From Betaproteobacteria bacterium (GTDB lineage: Bacteria; Pseudomonadota; Gammaproteobacteria; Burkholderiales; Burkholderiaceae_C), in contig JADJWD010000002.1 in NCBI GenBank assembly GCA_016716535.1, forward strand, positions 186,001-250,000: a DNA stretch of 64,000 bases. Reading direction: 5' to 3'. The notes beneath the pieces were generated by a model that worked only from the letters and a program-made list of their open reading frames with translations, did no database searches and had not been told where the DNA came from. Positions within the stretch are counted from its first letter, which is position 1; every line of letters starts with the position of its first letter. The translations under genes and the position numbers were made by a program. This document shows, one piece after another, positions 7,899 to 18,409 of this stretch.

Positions 7899-9323
7899 AT
7901 GAATCCGCGCACCCTGTACGACAAGCTGTGGGACGAGCACGTCGTCCACACCGAGGAAGACGGCACCGCCGTCCTGTACATCGACCGCCACCTCGTGCAC
8001 GAGGTGACGAGCCCGCAGGCCTTCGAGGGGCTGCGGCTGGCCGGCCGCAAGGTCTGGCGCACGAGCAGCATCGTCGCCACCGCCGACCACAACACGCCGA
8101 CCACCGGCTGGGAGCGCGGCTACGACGGCATCGACGACCCGACGAGCAAGCAGCAGGTCGTCGCGCTCGACGCCAACATCAAGGCCTTCGGCGCCGCGGC
8201 GTACTTCCCGTTCCTCGACAAGCGCCAGGGCATCGTGCACGTCATCGGCCCGGAGAACGGCGCGACGCTGCCGGGCATGACGGTCGTCTGCGGCGACAGC
8301 CACACGAGCACGCACGGCGCCTTCGGCGCGCTGGCGCACGGCATCGGCACGAGCGAGGTCGAGCACGTGATGGCGACGCAGACGCTGCTGGCCCGCAAGG
8401 CGAAGAACCTGCTCGTCAAGGTCGAGGGCACGCTTGGTCGTGGCGTCACCGCCAAAGACGTCGTGCTGGCGATCATCGGCCGCATCGGCACGGCCGGCGG
8501 CACCGGGCACACGATCGAGTTCGCCGGCAGCGCGATCCGGTCGCTCTCGATGGAAGGGCGGATGACGGTGTGCAACATGGCCATCGAGGCCGGTGCGCGC
8601 GCCGGCCTCGTCGCGGTGGACGAGAAGACGATCGAGTACGTGCGCGGCCGGCCGTTCGCACCGAAGGGCCTGGCCTGGGAGCAGGCGGTGGCGCACTGGC
8701 GCACGCTGCATAGCGACCCCGGCGCGAAGTTCGACACCGTCGTCGAGTTCGACGCGGCGCAGATCCTGCCGCAGGTGACCTGGGGCACGAGCCCGGAGAT
8801 GGTGCTGCCTGTGGATGGCCGAGTGCCCGACCCCGACAAGGAAAAGGATGCGGTCAAGCGCGGCGCGATCGAGCGCGCGCTCGTCTACATGGGGCTGCAA
8901 CCGAACAAGCCGGTCACCGACATCACGGTCGACAAGATCTTCATCGGCTCGTGCACGAACAGCCGCATCGAGGATCTGCGCGAGGCCGCCGCCGTCGTGC
9001 GCCGCGCCGGCCGGCGCATCGCGCCCAACGTCAAGCTGGCGATGGTCGTGCCGGGCTCGGGCCAGGTGAAGGCGCAGGCCGAGCGCGAGGGGCTGCACGA
9101 GATCTTTCGCGCCGCCGGCTTCGAGTGGCGCGAGCCCGGGTGCTCGATGTGCCTGGCGATGAACGCCGACCGGCTCGAGCCGGGCGAGCGCTGCGCCAGC
9201 ACGAGCAACCGCAACTTCGAGGGCCGGCAGGGCGCGGGCGGCCGCACGCACCTCGTCAGCCCGGCGATGGCCGCCGCGGCGGCGCTGCACGGCCACTTCG
9301 TCGACGTGCGCCGTTTCGCGTGA
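7899..9323 (+). CDS. leuC: 3-isopropylmalate dehydratase large subunit
   Basis: LeuC, 474 residues, the usual length. With LeuD it isomerises 2-isopropylmalate to 3-isopropylmalate in leucine synthesis. The [4Fe-4S] ligands are visible: C352 in GSCTNSR and C415/C418 in PGCSMCLAMN. The substrate-loop motif CGDSHTSTHGAFG lies near 130. The gene begins with MNPRTLYDKLWDEHVV, a standard LeuC N-terminus, and is followed 30 bases later by leuD. No leader peptide or attenuator is seen in the 70-base gap upstream, so regulation by leucine attenuation is not evident here. Confidence 0.97.
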   Translation: MNPRTLYDKLWDEHVVHTEEDGTAVLYIDRHLVHEVTSPQAFEGLRLAGRKVWRTSSIVATADHNTPTTGWERGYDGIDDPTSKQQVVALDANIKAFGAAAYFPFLDKRQGIVHVIGPENGATLPGMTVVCGDSHTSTHGAFGALAHGIGTSEVEHVMATQTLLARKAKNLLVKVEGTLGRGVTAKDVVLAIIGRIGTAGGTGHTIEFAGSAIRSLSMEGRMTVCNMAIEAGARAGLVAVDEKTIEYVRGRPFAPKGLAWEQAVAHWRTLHSDPGAKFDTVVEFDAAQILPQVTWGTSPEMVLPVDGRVPDPDKEKDAVKRGAIERALVYMGLQPNKPVTDITVDKIFIGSCTNSRIEDLREAAAVVRRAGRRIAPNVKLAMVVPGSGQVKAQAEREGLHEIFRAAGFEWREPGCSMCLAMNADRLEPGERCASTSNRNFEGRQGAGGRTHLVSPAMAAAAALHGHFVDVRRFA

Positions 9324-9353
9324 CCGCGCCGCGCTGAATACCGAGACCCCGAC

Positions 9354-10004
9354 ATGCAAGCCTTCACCGTGCACAAAGGCCTGGTCGCGCCGATGGACCG
9401 GGCCAACGTCGACACCGACGCGATCATCCCCAAGCAGTTCCTGAAGTCGATCAAGCGCTCGGGTTTCGGCCCGAACCTGTTCGACGAATGGCGCTACCTC
9501 GACAAGGGCGAGCCGGGGCAGGACGTGGCCGCGCGCAAGCCCAACCCGGACTTCGTGCTGAACCAGCCGCGATTCCAGGGCGCGTCGATCCTGCTGGCGC
9601 GGCAGAACTTCGGCTGTGGCTCGAGCCGCGAACACGCGCCGTGGGCGCTGGAGCAGTACGGCTTTCGCGCGCTGATCGCGCCGAGCTACGCCGACATCTT
9701 CTTCACCAACTGCTTCAAGAACGGGCTGCTGCCGATCGTGCTGCCCGAGCCGCAGGTGGCGCGCCTCTTCGACGAGGTGGCGGCATTCCCCGGCTACAGC
9801 CTGACGATCGACCTGCCGCGGCAGGTGATCGTCAAGCCCGACGGCGCCGAGTTGCCGTTCGACGTGCAGCCCTTTCGCAAGTACTGCCTCGTCAACGGTT
9901 TCGACGACATCGGCCTGACGCTGCGCCACGCCGACAAGATCCGCGCCTTCGAAGCCGAGCGGCTGGCGAAGATGCCGTGGCTGGCCGAGACGCCGCTGAA
10001 CTGA
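9354..10004 (+). CDS. leuD: 3-isopropylmalate dehydratase small subunit
   Basis: LeuD, 216 residues. It forms the swivelling domain partner of LeuC. Typical motifs are present: the N-terminal DTDAIIPKQFLK, then GCGSSREHAPWAL near 84-96, and YADIFFTNCFKNGLLP near 110-125. It sits between leuC and leuB, 17 bases before leuB. In many betaproteobacteria a small entericidin-type lipoprotein gene lies between leuC and leuD; none is present here, as the gap is only 30 bases. Confidence 0.97.
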   Translation: MQAFTVHKGLVAPMDRANVDTDAIIPKQFLKSIKRSGFGPNLFDEWRYLDKGEPGQDVAARKPNPDFVLNQPRFQGASILLARQNFGCGSSREHAPWALEQYGFRALIAPSYADIFFTNCFKNGLLPIVLPEPQVARLFDEVAAFPGYSLTIDLPRQVIVKPDGAELPFDVQPFRKYCLVNGFDDIGLTLRHADKIRAFEAERLAKMPWLAETPLN

Positions 10005-10021
10005 GCACGAAAGAACACGAC

Positions 10022-11128
10022 ATGAAGATCGCCATCCTGCCGGGCGACGGCATCGGCACCGAGATCGTCGAGCAGGCCGTGCGCGTGCTCAACGTGCTCG
10101 ACCTGAGGTTCGAAAGCGAGACCGCGCTCGTCGGCGGCGCCGCCTACGAGGCGCATGGCCACCCTTTGCCCGAATCGACGCTGAATCTCGCGAAGGCCGC
10201 CGACGCGGTGCTCTTCGGCGCCGTGGGCGACTGGAAGTACGACAAGCTCGAGCGCGCGCTTCGGCCCGAGCAGGCGATCCTGGGCTTGCGCAAGCACCTG
10301 GGCCTGTTCGCGAACTTCCGCCCAGCGCTGTGCTATGAGCAGCTCACGCACGCCAGTTCGCTGAAGCCCGAGCTGGTGGCGGGGCTGGACATCCTCATCA
10401 TCCGCGAGCTGACCGGCGACATCTACTTCGGCCAGCCGCGCGGGCGCCGCACCGCCGTCGACGGCCACTTCCCCGGCGCCGAGGAAGCCTTCGACACGAT
10501 GCGCTACAGCCGCCCGGAGATCGAGCGCATCGCGCATGTCGCCTTCCAGGCCGCGCGCAAGCGCCACAAGAAGGTGACCAGCGTCGACAAGGCCAACGTG
10601 CTCGAAACGTTCCAGTTCTGGAAGGACGTGGTCACCGAGGTGCACGCGCAGTACCCGGACGTCGAGCTCGAGCACATGTACGTCGACAACGCCGCGATGC
10701 AGCTCGTGCGCGCGCCGAAGAAGTTCGACGTCGTCGTCACCGGCAACATGTTCGGCGACATCCTCAGCGACGAGGCGGCGATGCTCACCGGCTCCATCGG
10801 CATGCTGCCTTCGGCGAGCCTGGACAAGAACGGCAAGGGCCTCTACGAGCCCAGCCATGGCAGCGCGCCCGACATCGCCGGCAAGGGCGTGGCGAACCCG
10901 CTGGCTACAATCTTGTCCGCTGCCATGATGCTTCGCTTCTCGCTGAACCAGGGTGCCGCGGCCGACCGCATCGAGTCGGCCGTGCAGGCCGTGCTCGCCG
11001 CCGGCCTGCGCACGGCCGACATCTGGAGCGAAGGCACGCAGCGCGTCGGCACGCGCGAGATGGGCGACGCGGTCGTCGCTTCGCTCGCCGGCAAGGCGAT
11101 CGGCAAAACCATTACCACCAAGAGCTAG
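10022..11128 (+). CDS. leuB: 3-isopropylmalate dehydrogenase
   Basis: LeuB, 368 residues, NAD-dependent oxidative decarboxylation of 3-isopropylmalate. It starts MKIAILPGDGIGTEI, contains the substrate-binding RELTGDIYFG near 133, and has the Mg-binding and NAD-loop segment GNMFGDILSDEA followed by HGSAPDIAGKG. The ATG at 10022 is chosen because it gives the standard family N-terminus; the longer upstream frame back to 9488 overlaps leuD and is spurious. It ends 100 bases before asd. Confidence 0.97.
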   Translation: MKIAILPGDGIGTEIVEQAVRVLNVLDLRFESETALVGGAAYEAHGHPLPESTLNLAKAADAVLFGAVGDWKYDKLERALRPEQAILGLRKHLGLFANFRPALCYEQLTHASSLKPELVAGLDILIIRELTGDIYFGQPRGRRTAVDGHFPGAEEAFDTMRYSRPEIERIAHVAFQAARKRHKKVTSVDKANVLETFQFWKDVVTEVHAQYPDVELEHMYVDNAAMQLVRAPKKFDVVVTGNMFGDILSDEAAMLTGSIGMLPSASLDKNGKGLYEPSHGSAPDIAGKGVANPLATILSAAMMLRFSLNQGAAADRIESAVQAVLAAGLRTADIWSEGTQRVGTREMGDAVVASLAGKAIGKTITTKS

Positions 11129-11228
11129 CGCTCTCGGTTCGTCTCGCCCCCACTCCTGTGCAACTGGACCCCGGCGAAACGAGCCGGGAGCCACCAGGGG
11201 TCCGGACATACGGAAAGGCAAGACAGAA

Positions 11229-12395
11229 ATGGCATCAACGAGGGCATTGCCCAGCAACCCGCGCGTCGGCCTCGTCGGCTGGCGCGGCATGGTCGGCTCG
11301 GTGCTCATGCAGCGCATGGAGGCCGAAGGCGACTTCGCGCTGATCGAGCCGGTGTTCTTCAGCACCAGCGCCGCCGGCGGCGAACTGCCCGCGGCGATTG
11401 CGCGCTTCGCGAAGAACGAGCGCAAGCTGCAAAACGCGTCGGACCTGAAGGCGCTGGCCGCCTGCGACATCGTCATCACCTGCCAGGGCAGCGACTTCAC
11501 GAAGGAGGTCTACGCCCCGCTGCGCGCCAGCGGCTGGAAGGGCTACTGGATCGACGCGGCGAAGACGCTGCGCATGCAGGACGACGCGGTGATCATCCTC
11601 GACCCGGTGAACATGCCGGTCGTCAAGAACGCGCTCGCCAAGGGCGTCAAGGACTACATCGGCGGCAACTGCACGGTGAGCTGCATGCTGATGGGCCTGG
11701 GGGCGCTGTTCAAGGCCGACCTCGTCGAGTGGATGACGGCCACCACCTACCAGGCCGCCAGCGGCGGCGGCGCGCAGCACATGCGCGAGCTGCTGACGCA
11801 GATGGGCACGCTGAACGCGAGCGTGCGCTCGCTGCTCGACGACCCCGCGAGCGCCATCCTCGAAATCGACCGCCAGGTCGCGGCGACGCAGCGCGCCCTC
11901 TCGGCCGAGGAGACGAAGAACTTCATCGTGCCGCTGGCCGGCAGCCTGATTCCGTGGATCGACGCCGACCGCGGCGACGGCACCAGCCTCGAAGAGTGGA
12001 AGGGCGGCGCCGAGACGAACAAGATCCTCGGCCGCGGGCCCGGCTTCGGCGCTGCGGCCACGCCGATCGACTCGATCTGCGTGCGCGTCGGCGCGATGCG
12101 CTGCCACAGCCAGAGCCTGACGATCAAGCTGAAGCGGGACGTGCCGCTGCCGGAGATCGAGCAGATGATCGCGCGCGACAACGAGTGGGTGCGCTTTGTG
12201 CCGAACACGAAAGAGGCGACGATCCGCGAGCTGACGCCGGTGGCCGTCACCGGCACGATGCAGATCCCGGTGGGCCGCGTGCGCAAACTGGCGCTCGGGC
12301 CGACCTACCTCGGCGCGTTCACGATCGGCGACCAGTTGCTGTGGGGCGCGGCCGAGCCGCTGCGCCGCATGCTGCGCATCCTGCTGCAACAGTAG
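11229..12395 (+). CDS. asd: Aspartate-semialdehyde dehydrogenase
   Basis: Asd, 388 residues, NADP-dependent reduction of aspartyl phosphate to aspartate semialdehyde for lysine, threonine, methionine and peptidoglycan precursor synthesis. The NADP loop is VGLVGWRGMVGSVLMQRM; the catalytic cysteine is in GNCTVSCM (about residues 143-150). The N-terminus has about ten extra residues (MASTRALPSN) before the usual start; AAGG lies upstream. It lies between leuB and fimV, the same order as in Pseudomonas, and this placement beside leuCDB is widely conserved. Confidence 0.96.
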   Translation: MASTRALPSNPRVGLVGWRGMVGSVLMQRMEAEGDFALIEPVFFSTSAAGGELPAAIARFAKNERKLQNASDLKALAACDIVITCQGSDFTKEVYAPLRASGWKGYWIDAAKTLRMQDDAVIILDPVNMPVVKNALAKGVKDYIGGNCTVSCMLMGLGALFKADLVEWMTATTYQAASGGGAQHMRELLTQMGTLNASVRSLLDDPASAILEIDRQVAATQRALSAEETKNFIVPLAGSLIPWIDADRGDGTSLEEWKGGAETNKILGRGPGFGAAATPIDSICVRVGAMRCHSQSLTIKLKRDVPLPEIEQMIARDNEWVRFVPNTKEATIRELTPVAVTGTMQIPVGRVRKLALGPTYLGAFTIGDQLLWGAAEPLRRMLRILLQQ

Positions 12396-12733
12396 GCGCG
12401 GGCAGCGGGCACGGCAGCGCGGCACTTGCACCCGCGGCGGGCAAGCGGGACGATCGGCACGATTGCGGACGATTCCCGCTTGGCGCCTGTTGGATCAGGT
12501 CGTGTCAGTTCGTTGTCAGCGGGCAACAGCCCGGCCGGTCGGCCGGGACGAATGTTTTGAGACACATTCGTTAGCTTTTGCATGAGCTTCGGCTCCTATA
12601 TGCTTGATACTGTTGCAGTTTCGGGATCGTCTGTCCCTTTCATCCCGGTTCGCGGGCAAGATGGGGCGGCGCTCCTCCCCGCCAAATGCGCAAAGAACCT
12701 GGGTTTTTCCGGTCGAACCGCACCGCGGGAAAG
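12396..12733 (+). promoter_or_regulatory. asd-fimV intergenic region with two inverted repeats
   Basis: This 338-base gap holds no convincing gene. A perfect inverted repeat, CCCGGCCG-GT-CGGCCGGG, spans 12530-12547 and may terminate asd transcription, though only four Ts follow later. Immediately after it a second inverted repeat has arms CGAATGT (12549-12555) and ACATTCG (12564-12570) with an eight-base spacer, the geometry of a dimeric regulator site. An AT-richer stretch from about 12551 to 12620 (TTTTGCAT, TATATGCTTGATACT) is the likely fimV promoter area. Exact -35/-10 elements cannot be fixed by eye. Confidence 0.4.
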
Positions 12734-15502
12734 ATGCATGGGGGACTTGCCTTGAAACACCGCCCGACCACTGCCTTGCGTTTTGCGCTGACCGGCATCG
12801 CCGCGGCCTGCGCCTGCTTGTGGGCATCGCCGAGCTGGGCGCTCGGGCTGGGGCGGCTGACCGTTCAGTCGGCGCTCGGTGAATCGCTGAAGGCCGAGAT
12901 CGACGTCACCAGCATCAGCGCCGAGGAAGCGGCGACGCTGCGCCTGCGCGTCGCGCCGCCCGACGCCTACCGCGCCGCCGGTGTCGACTACAACGCCGCG
13001 CTCGCCTCGGCGCAGGTGCAGGCGGTGCGCCGCCCCGACGGGCGCACCGTGCTGCGCATCACCGGCGACCGCGCGGTGACCGAGCCGTTTGTCGACGTCA
13101 TCATCGAAGCGACCTGGTCGACCGGCCGCCTCGTGCGCGAGTACACGCTGCTGCTCGACCCGCCCGGCGCGCGCAGCGCCCCGCCGGCGCCGCCGCCGGC
13201 CGTGGCACCGGTGATCACGCCGGCACCCGCGCCTTCGACGCAGCCGGCGCCTTCGATCTCCACGCCGCCGGCCGAGCCGGCGACGCAGCCGCCGCCCGCC
13301 CTGCCGGCCACGCAGCCGGCGCCGACGCTGCCCCCCACCACGGCCGCTCCGCCGCCGCGCGCCACCTCGCGCGCCCCGGCGCCGCCGCCCGCCGCGCTGG
13401 GCTCCGGCGACGAGTACCGCGTGCGCTCGGGCGACACGCTGTCGCGCATCGCCGGCCGCGTGCAGCGGCCCGGTGTCTCGCTCGACCAGATGCTGGTCTC
13501 GCTGTACCGCGCCAACCCCGACGCGTTCATCGCCCAGAACATGAACCGCCTGCGCTCGGGCGTCGTGCTGGCCGTGCCCAGCCCCGACGCGGCGCAGCAG
13601 GTGACGCCGCAGGAAGCGCGCGAAGTCATCCAGGCGCAAAGCGCCGATTTCGCCGCCTACCGCCAGCGGCTGGCGGGCGCCGCCACCGCCACGGCCGACG
13701 AGGCGCCGGCGCGCCAGGCCGGCGGGCGCGTGCAGACACGCGTCGAAGATCGCCGCCAGGCGGCTGCCTCGTCGCCGGACAAGCTGCGCCTGACGCAAGG
13801 CGCCGCGCGACCGGGCTCGCCTGAAGCGGGCTTGTCCGCCGAGGCGGCGCGCCGCGCCGCCAGCGCGCGCGAGGCCGAGCTGGCGCGCAACCTGGCCGAG
13901 CTGAACAAGCTGCGTCAGTCGGTGACGACGGCGCCGGGCGGCACGCAGGTCGCCGCCGCGCCCGCCACGCCGGCTGCGCCGGCCGCCACGCCGCCAGCGG
14001 CTGCCGCCCCGACCGCGGCGCCTTCCGCGCCGGCTCCCGCCACCGCCGTGCCCGCGCCGGGGCCGGCGCCCGCATCGGCCGCCGCATCGTCGCCGACGCA
14101 GGTGGCCGTGGCCACGCCGAGCGCCACGCCAAGCGCCCCGCCGGCCGCTTCGGCCCCCGCCGAGGCCGCCTCGGCGGCCGCGCCCGTCGTCACGGCGCCC
14201 GCTTCGGCCGCCGCGCCACCGCCGCCTGCGGCTCCGGCCGTGGCGGCCGCGCCGCCGGCCCCGACTCCGGCGCCGACCGCCGAGCCGGGCTTCCTCGACA
14301 GCCTGCTCGAGAACCCGATGGTGCTGCCCGGCGCCGGCGTGCTCGTCGCGCTGCTCGCCGGCCTCGGCATCTACCGCCTGCGCAAGGGCGGCCGCAAGTC
14401 GGGCAACGAGACCTCGTTCCTCGAAAGCCGGCTGCAGCCCGATTCGTTCTTCGGCGCCAGCGGCGGCCAGCGCATCGACACGCGCGAGTCGACCTCCTCG
14501 ACGAGCTCGTCGTCGATGAGCTACTCGCTGAGCCAGCTCGACGCGATCGGCGACGTCGACCCGGTCGCCGAGGCCGACGTCTACCTCGCCTACGGCCGCG
14601 ATCTGCAGGCCGAGGAGATCCTGAAGGAGGCGATGCGCGCCAACCCCGAGCGCATGGCCATCCGCACGAAGCTGCTCGAGGTCTACGCGAAGCGCCGCGA
14701 TGCGAAGGGCTTCGAACTGCTGGCCACGCAGCTGCACAGCCTGACGCGCGGTGAAGGCGAGGACTGGTCGAAGGCGCAGGCGCTTGGCCAGACGATCGAT
14801 CCCGACAATCCCCTGTACCAGCCGGGTGGCGAGCCCGAGTCGGTGATGGGCGCCAGCGGCCAGCCGGTCGAGGCGCTCGGCGCGTCGACGATGCCGTACC
14901 AGGCGCCGGCGGCGCCGCTGGCATTCCAGCCCGCCGACGATGCGGCGACGCTGGACGGCGGGCCCGACAGCGGGCTCGACCGCGCGATGGACAGCGGCTT
15001 CGACCGCGGACCCGACAGCGAGAACGTCGACCTCGATCTGGACATCTCCGGCCCCGGCGACTTCGAGGAGGCGCCGATCACGCCGATGGAGCGCACCGCG
15101 CCCATCGCGACCGACGCGAGCCTGTCCGGGCCCTCGGGCGTCGACTTCCCGCTCGACACCGGCGAAGGCCCGCTCGACGAGCCGCAAAGCCGCAGCCTCG
15201 ACTTCGACGTGAGCGGCTTCACGCTCGAGGTGCCGCCCACCGAGCCGGTGCCGACACCGGCCTCGGCGATGGCCGCGCAGAGCGCGACGACGATCGCGCT
15301 GCCGCCGATCCCCGGCGTAGCCGGCGAAGGCGGAATTGGCAGCGGTGGCGGCGAAGCGCTGTCGCGCAAGCTCGAACTGGCCGAGGAGTTCCGCCAGATC
15401 GGCGACACCGAGGGCGCGCGCGACCTGCTCGAGGAAGTGATGGCCAAGGCCGACGGCGCGCTGCGCACGAAGGCCAAGGCGATGCTCGACGCGCTGGCCT
15501 GA
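12734..15502 (+). CDS. fimV: FimV-family polar hub protein with LysM domain
   Basis: A protein of about 922 residues. A signal peptide is followed by the FimV N-terminal motif LGLGRLTVQSALGESLKAEI. Next come a proline/alanine-rich linker, a LysM peptidoglycan-binding domain (YRVRSGDTLSRIAGRV) and a second very long Ala/Pro linker. A single transmembrane segment (MVLPGAGVLVALLAGLGIYRL, near residue 530) leads to an acidic cytoplasmic region, and the C-terminal FimV domain carries TPR-like helices (KLELAEEFRQIGDTEGARDLLEEV). In Pseudomonas FimV organises cell poles and type IV pilus assembly. The start is uncertain: ATG 12734, or TTG 12752 preceded by GGGGGA, which would give MKHRPTTALRF and a better signal peptide. 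Confidence 0.9.
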   Translation: MHGGLALKHRPTTALRFALTGIAAACACLWASPSWALGLGRLTVQSALGESLKAEIDVTSISAEEAATLRLRVAPPDAYRAAGVDYNAALASAQVQAVRRPDGRTVLRITGDRAVTEPFVDVIIEATWSTGRLVREYTLLLDPPGARSAPPAPPPAVAPVITPAPAPSTQPAPSISTPPAEPATQPPPALPATQPAPTLPPTTAAPPPRATSRAPAPPPAALGSGDEYRVRSGDTLSRIAGRVQRPGVSLDQMLVSLYRANPDAFIAQNMNRLRSGVVLAVPSPDAAQQVTPQEAREVIQAQSADFAAYRQRLAGAATATADEAPARQAGGRVQTRVEDRRQAAASSPDKLRLTQGAARPGSPEAGLSAEAARRAASAREAELARNLAELNKLRQSVTTAPGGTQVAAAPATPAAPAATPPAAAAPTAAPSAPAPATAVPAPGPAPASAAASSPTQVAVATPSATPSAPPAASAPAEAASAAAPVVTAPASAAAPPPPAAPAVAAAPPAPTPAPTAEPGFLDSLLENPMVLPGAGVLVALLAGLGIYRLRKGGRKSGNETSFLESRLQPDSFFGASGGQRIDTRESTSSTSSSSMSYSLSQLDAIGDVDPVAEADVYLAYGRDLQAEEILKEAMRANPERMAIRTKLLEVYAKRRDAKGFELLATQLHSLTRGEGEDWSKAQALGQTIDPDNPLYQPGGEPESVMGASGQPVEALGASTMPYQAPAAPLAFQPADDAATLDGGPDSGLDRAMDSGFDRGPDSENVDLDLDISGPGDFEEAPITPMERTAPIATDASLSGPSGVDFPLDTGEGPLDEPQSRSLDFDVSGFTLEVPPTEPVPTPASAMAAQSATTIALPPIPGVAGEGGIGSGGGEALSRKLELAEEFRQIGDTEGARDLLEEVMAKADGALRTKAKAMLDALA

Positions 15503-15542
15503 CGGGCCCAAGCGGCGAGTTCACGGCGGGGCCTGAGGCTCG

Positions 15543-16364
15543 ATGGCCTCCGCGCCCGCCGCGACCCCGCACCGCGTCGCGCTCGGCCTCGCCTACCGCG
15601 GCCAGGCCTACGACGGCTGGCAGTCGCAGCCGAGCGCCCGCACGGTGCAGGACGCGCTCGAGCGGGCGCTCGCCCAGTTCGTGGGAACACCGGTGCGCAC
15701 GCTCTGCGCCGGGCGCACCGATGCCGGCGTGCACGCGCTGAACCAGGTCGTGCACCTCGACTCGCCGGTCGAGCGCGAACCGTTCTCGTGGGTGCGCGGC
15801 ACCAACCGCTACCTGCCGGCCGACGTGGCGGTGCAGTGGTGCCGCATCGTCGAGCCGGGCTTCCACGCCCGCAACAGCGCGCGCGGGCGCCGCTACCGCT
15901 ATGTGCTGCTCGAGTCGCCGGTGCGGCCGGCGCTCGAAGCGGGCGCCTGCGGCTGGGTGTTCAGGCCGCTCGACGGCGACGCGATGCGCGCCGCCGCTGC
16001 GGTGCTGATCGGCGAGCACGACTTCAGTGCCTTCCGAGCCGCCGAGTGCCAGGCGAAGACGCCGGTGAAGACACTGCGCGCCATCGAGGTCGGTTTTCGC
16101 GGCGAGCCGATGGCCGGCTACTGGCACTTCGACTTCGACGCCAGCGCCTTCCTGCACCACATGGTGCGCAACATCCTCGGCTGCCTCGTCGCAGTGGGCA
16201 GCGGCCGCCGGCCCGCGGGGTGGATGGCCGAGGTGCTGGCCTCGCGCCGGCGCGAGATCGCGGCGCCGACGTTCCCGGCCGATGGGCTGTACTTCATCGG
16301 GCCGTACTACGATGCCCGCCATGGACTGCCGAGCACGACTGCCGCGAAGCACTGGCTGCCTTGA
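15543..16364 (+). CDS. truA: tRNA pseudouridine(38-40) synthase
   Basis: TruA, 273 residues. It isomerises uridines 38-40 in the anticodon arm. The catalytic aspartate lies in AGRTDAGVHALNQV near residue 60. Other family motifs are ARGRRYRYVLL, HDFSAFRAAECQAKTPVKT and FHHMVRN-like AFLHHMVRNILG. It lies between fimV and trpF with 40- and 30-base gaps, the same order as in Pseudomonas, and probably belongs to one transcription unit with them. Confidence 0.97.
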   Translation: MASAPAATPHRVALGLAYRGQAYDGWQSQPSARTVQDALERALAQFVGTPVRTLCAGRTDAGVHALNQVVHLDSPVEREPFSWVRGTNRYLPADVAVQWCRIVEPGFHARNSARGRRYRYVLLESPVRPALEAGACGWVFRPLDGDAMRAAAAVLIGEHDFSAFRAAECQAKTPVKTLRAIEVGFRGEPMAGYWHFDFDASAFLHHMVRNILGCLVAVGSGRRPAGWMAEVLASRRREIAAPTFPADGLYFIGPYYDARHGLPSTTAAKHWLP

Positions 16365-16394
16365 GCGGCACGCCGGCTCTGCCGACCCGTTGCG

Positions 16395-17060
16395 ATGACT
16401 CGCACGCGCATCAAGATCTGCGGCCTGACGCGCGAGGACGATGTCGACGCCGCCGTCGAGGCCGGCGCCGACGCGGTGGGCTTCGTGCTGTGGCCGCGCA
16501 GTGCGCGCCACGTCGATCACACGCGCGCGGCCAGCCTCGCGGCGCGGCTGCCGCCTTTCGTGACGCCGGTGCTGCTGTTCGTCAACGCCACCGCCGGCGA
16601 AGTGGCCGCGGCCACCGCCGCGGTGCCGCAGGCGCTGCTGCAGTTCCACGGCGACGAGACGCCGACACAGTGCGAATCGGCCGGGCGGCCGTACCTGCGC
16701 GCCGCGCGGATGGCCGAGGGCTTCGATTTGCTAGACTTTGCCGCGAGCTGGCGCGCCGAGAGCGCGCTGATGCAGGCGCTGCTGCTGGACGCACACGTCG
16801 AGGGTTATGGCGGCGCAGGAAAGGTCTTCGATTGGTCACGGATTCCTCCAAGCGTGCCCTGTCCGGTCGTTTTGTCTGGTGGGTTGAATCCTGCCAACGT
16901 GACCGATGGGGTGCTTCGCGTCCGGCCGTTTGCCGTTGACGTGAGTTCCGGCGTCGAACGGGCCAAGGGCATCAAGGATGCCGGCCTGATGCGCCGGTTC
17001 TGCGAGGCGGTCCGCGAGGCCGATGCCCGGCGCGAAGCCGGCACAGAGCCTGCGCGCTGA
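16395..17060 (+). CDS. trpF: Phosphoribosylanthranilate isomerase
   Basis: TrpF, 221 residues, a TIM-barrel enzyme converting N-(5-phosphoribosyl)anthranilate to CdRP in tryptophan synthesis. The N-terminal RIKICGLTREDD contains the catalytic cysteine, and the C-terminal phosphate-binding strand reads PVVLSGGLNPANV with VDVSSGVE after it (catalytic Asp in the preceding DW region). It is 80 bases upstream of trpB. The trpF-trpB-trpA arrangement, apart from trpEGDC, is common in this class. Confidence 0.97.
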   Translation: MTRTRIKICGLTREDDVDAAVEAGADAVGFVLWPRSARHVDHTRAASLAARLPPFVTPVLLFVNATAGEVAAATAAVPQALLQFHGDETPTQCESAGRPYLRAARMAEGFDLLDFAASWRAESALMQALLLDAHVEGYGGAGKVFDWSRIPPSVPCPVVLSGGLNPANVTDGVLRVRPFAVDVSSGVERAKGIKDAGLMRRFCEAVREADARREAGTEPAR

Positions 17061-17140
17061 CCATCCATCCTGCGTTTACCTCACCGCTGCGCCGCGCATC
17101 TCTTCGCGCCGCCGCGGCGCCACCCGAAAGCCCATCCCCG

Positions 17141-18405
<1,265 letters not shown>

Positions 18406-18409
<4 letters not shown>

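Noticed and set aside
12596..15511. 971-residue minus-strand frame antisense to fimV
   Set aside because: Arg/Gly/Ala mirror of the Pro/Ala-rich FimV linker; no signal, domain or start signal.
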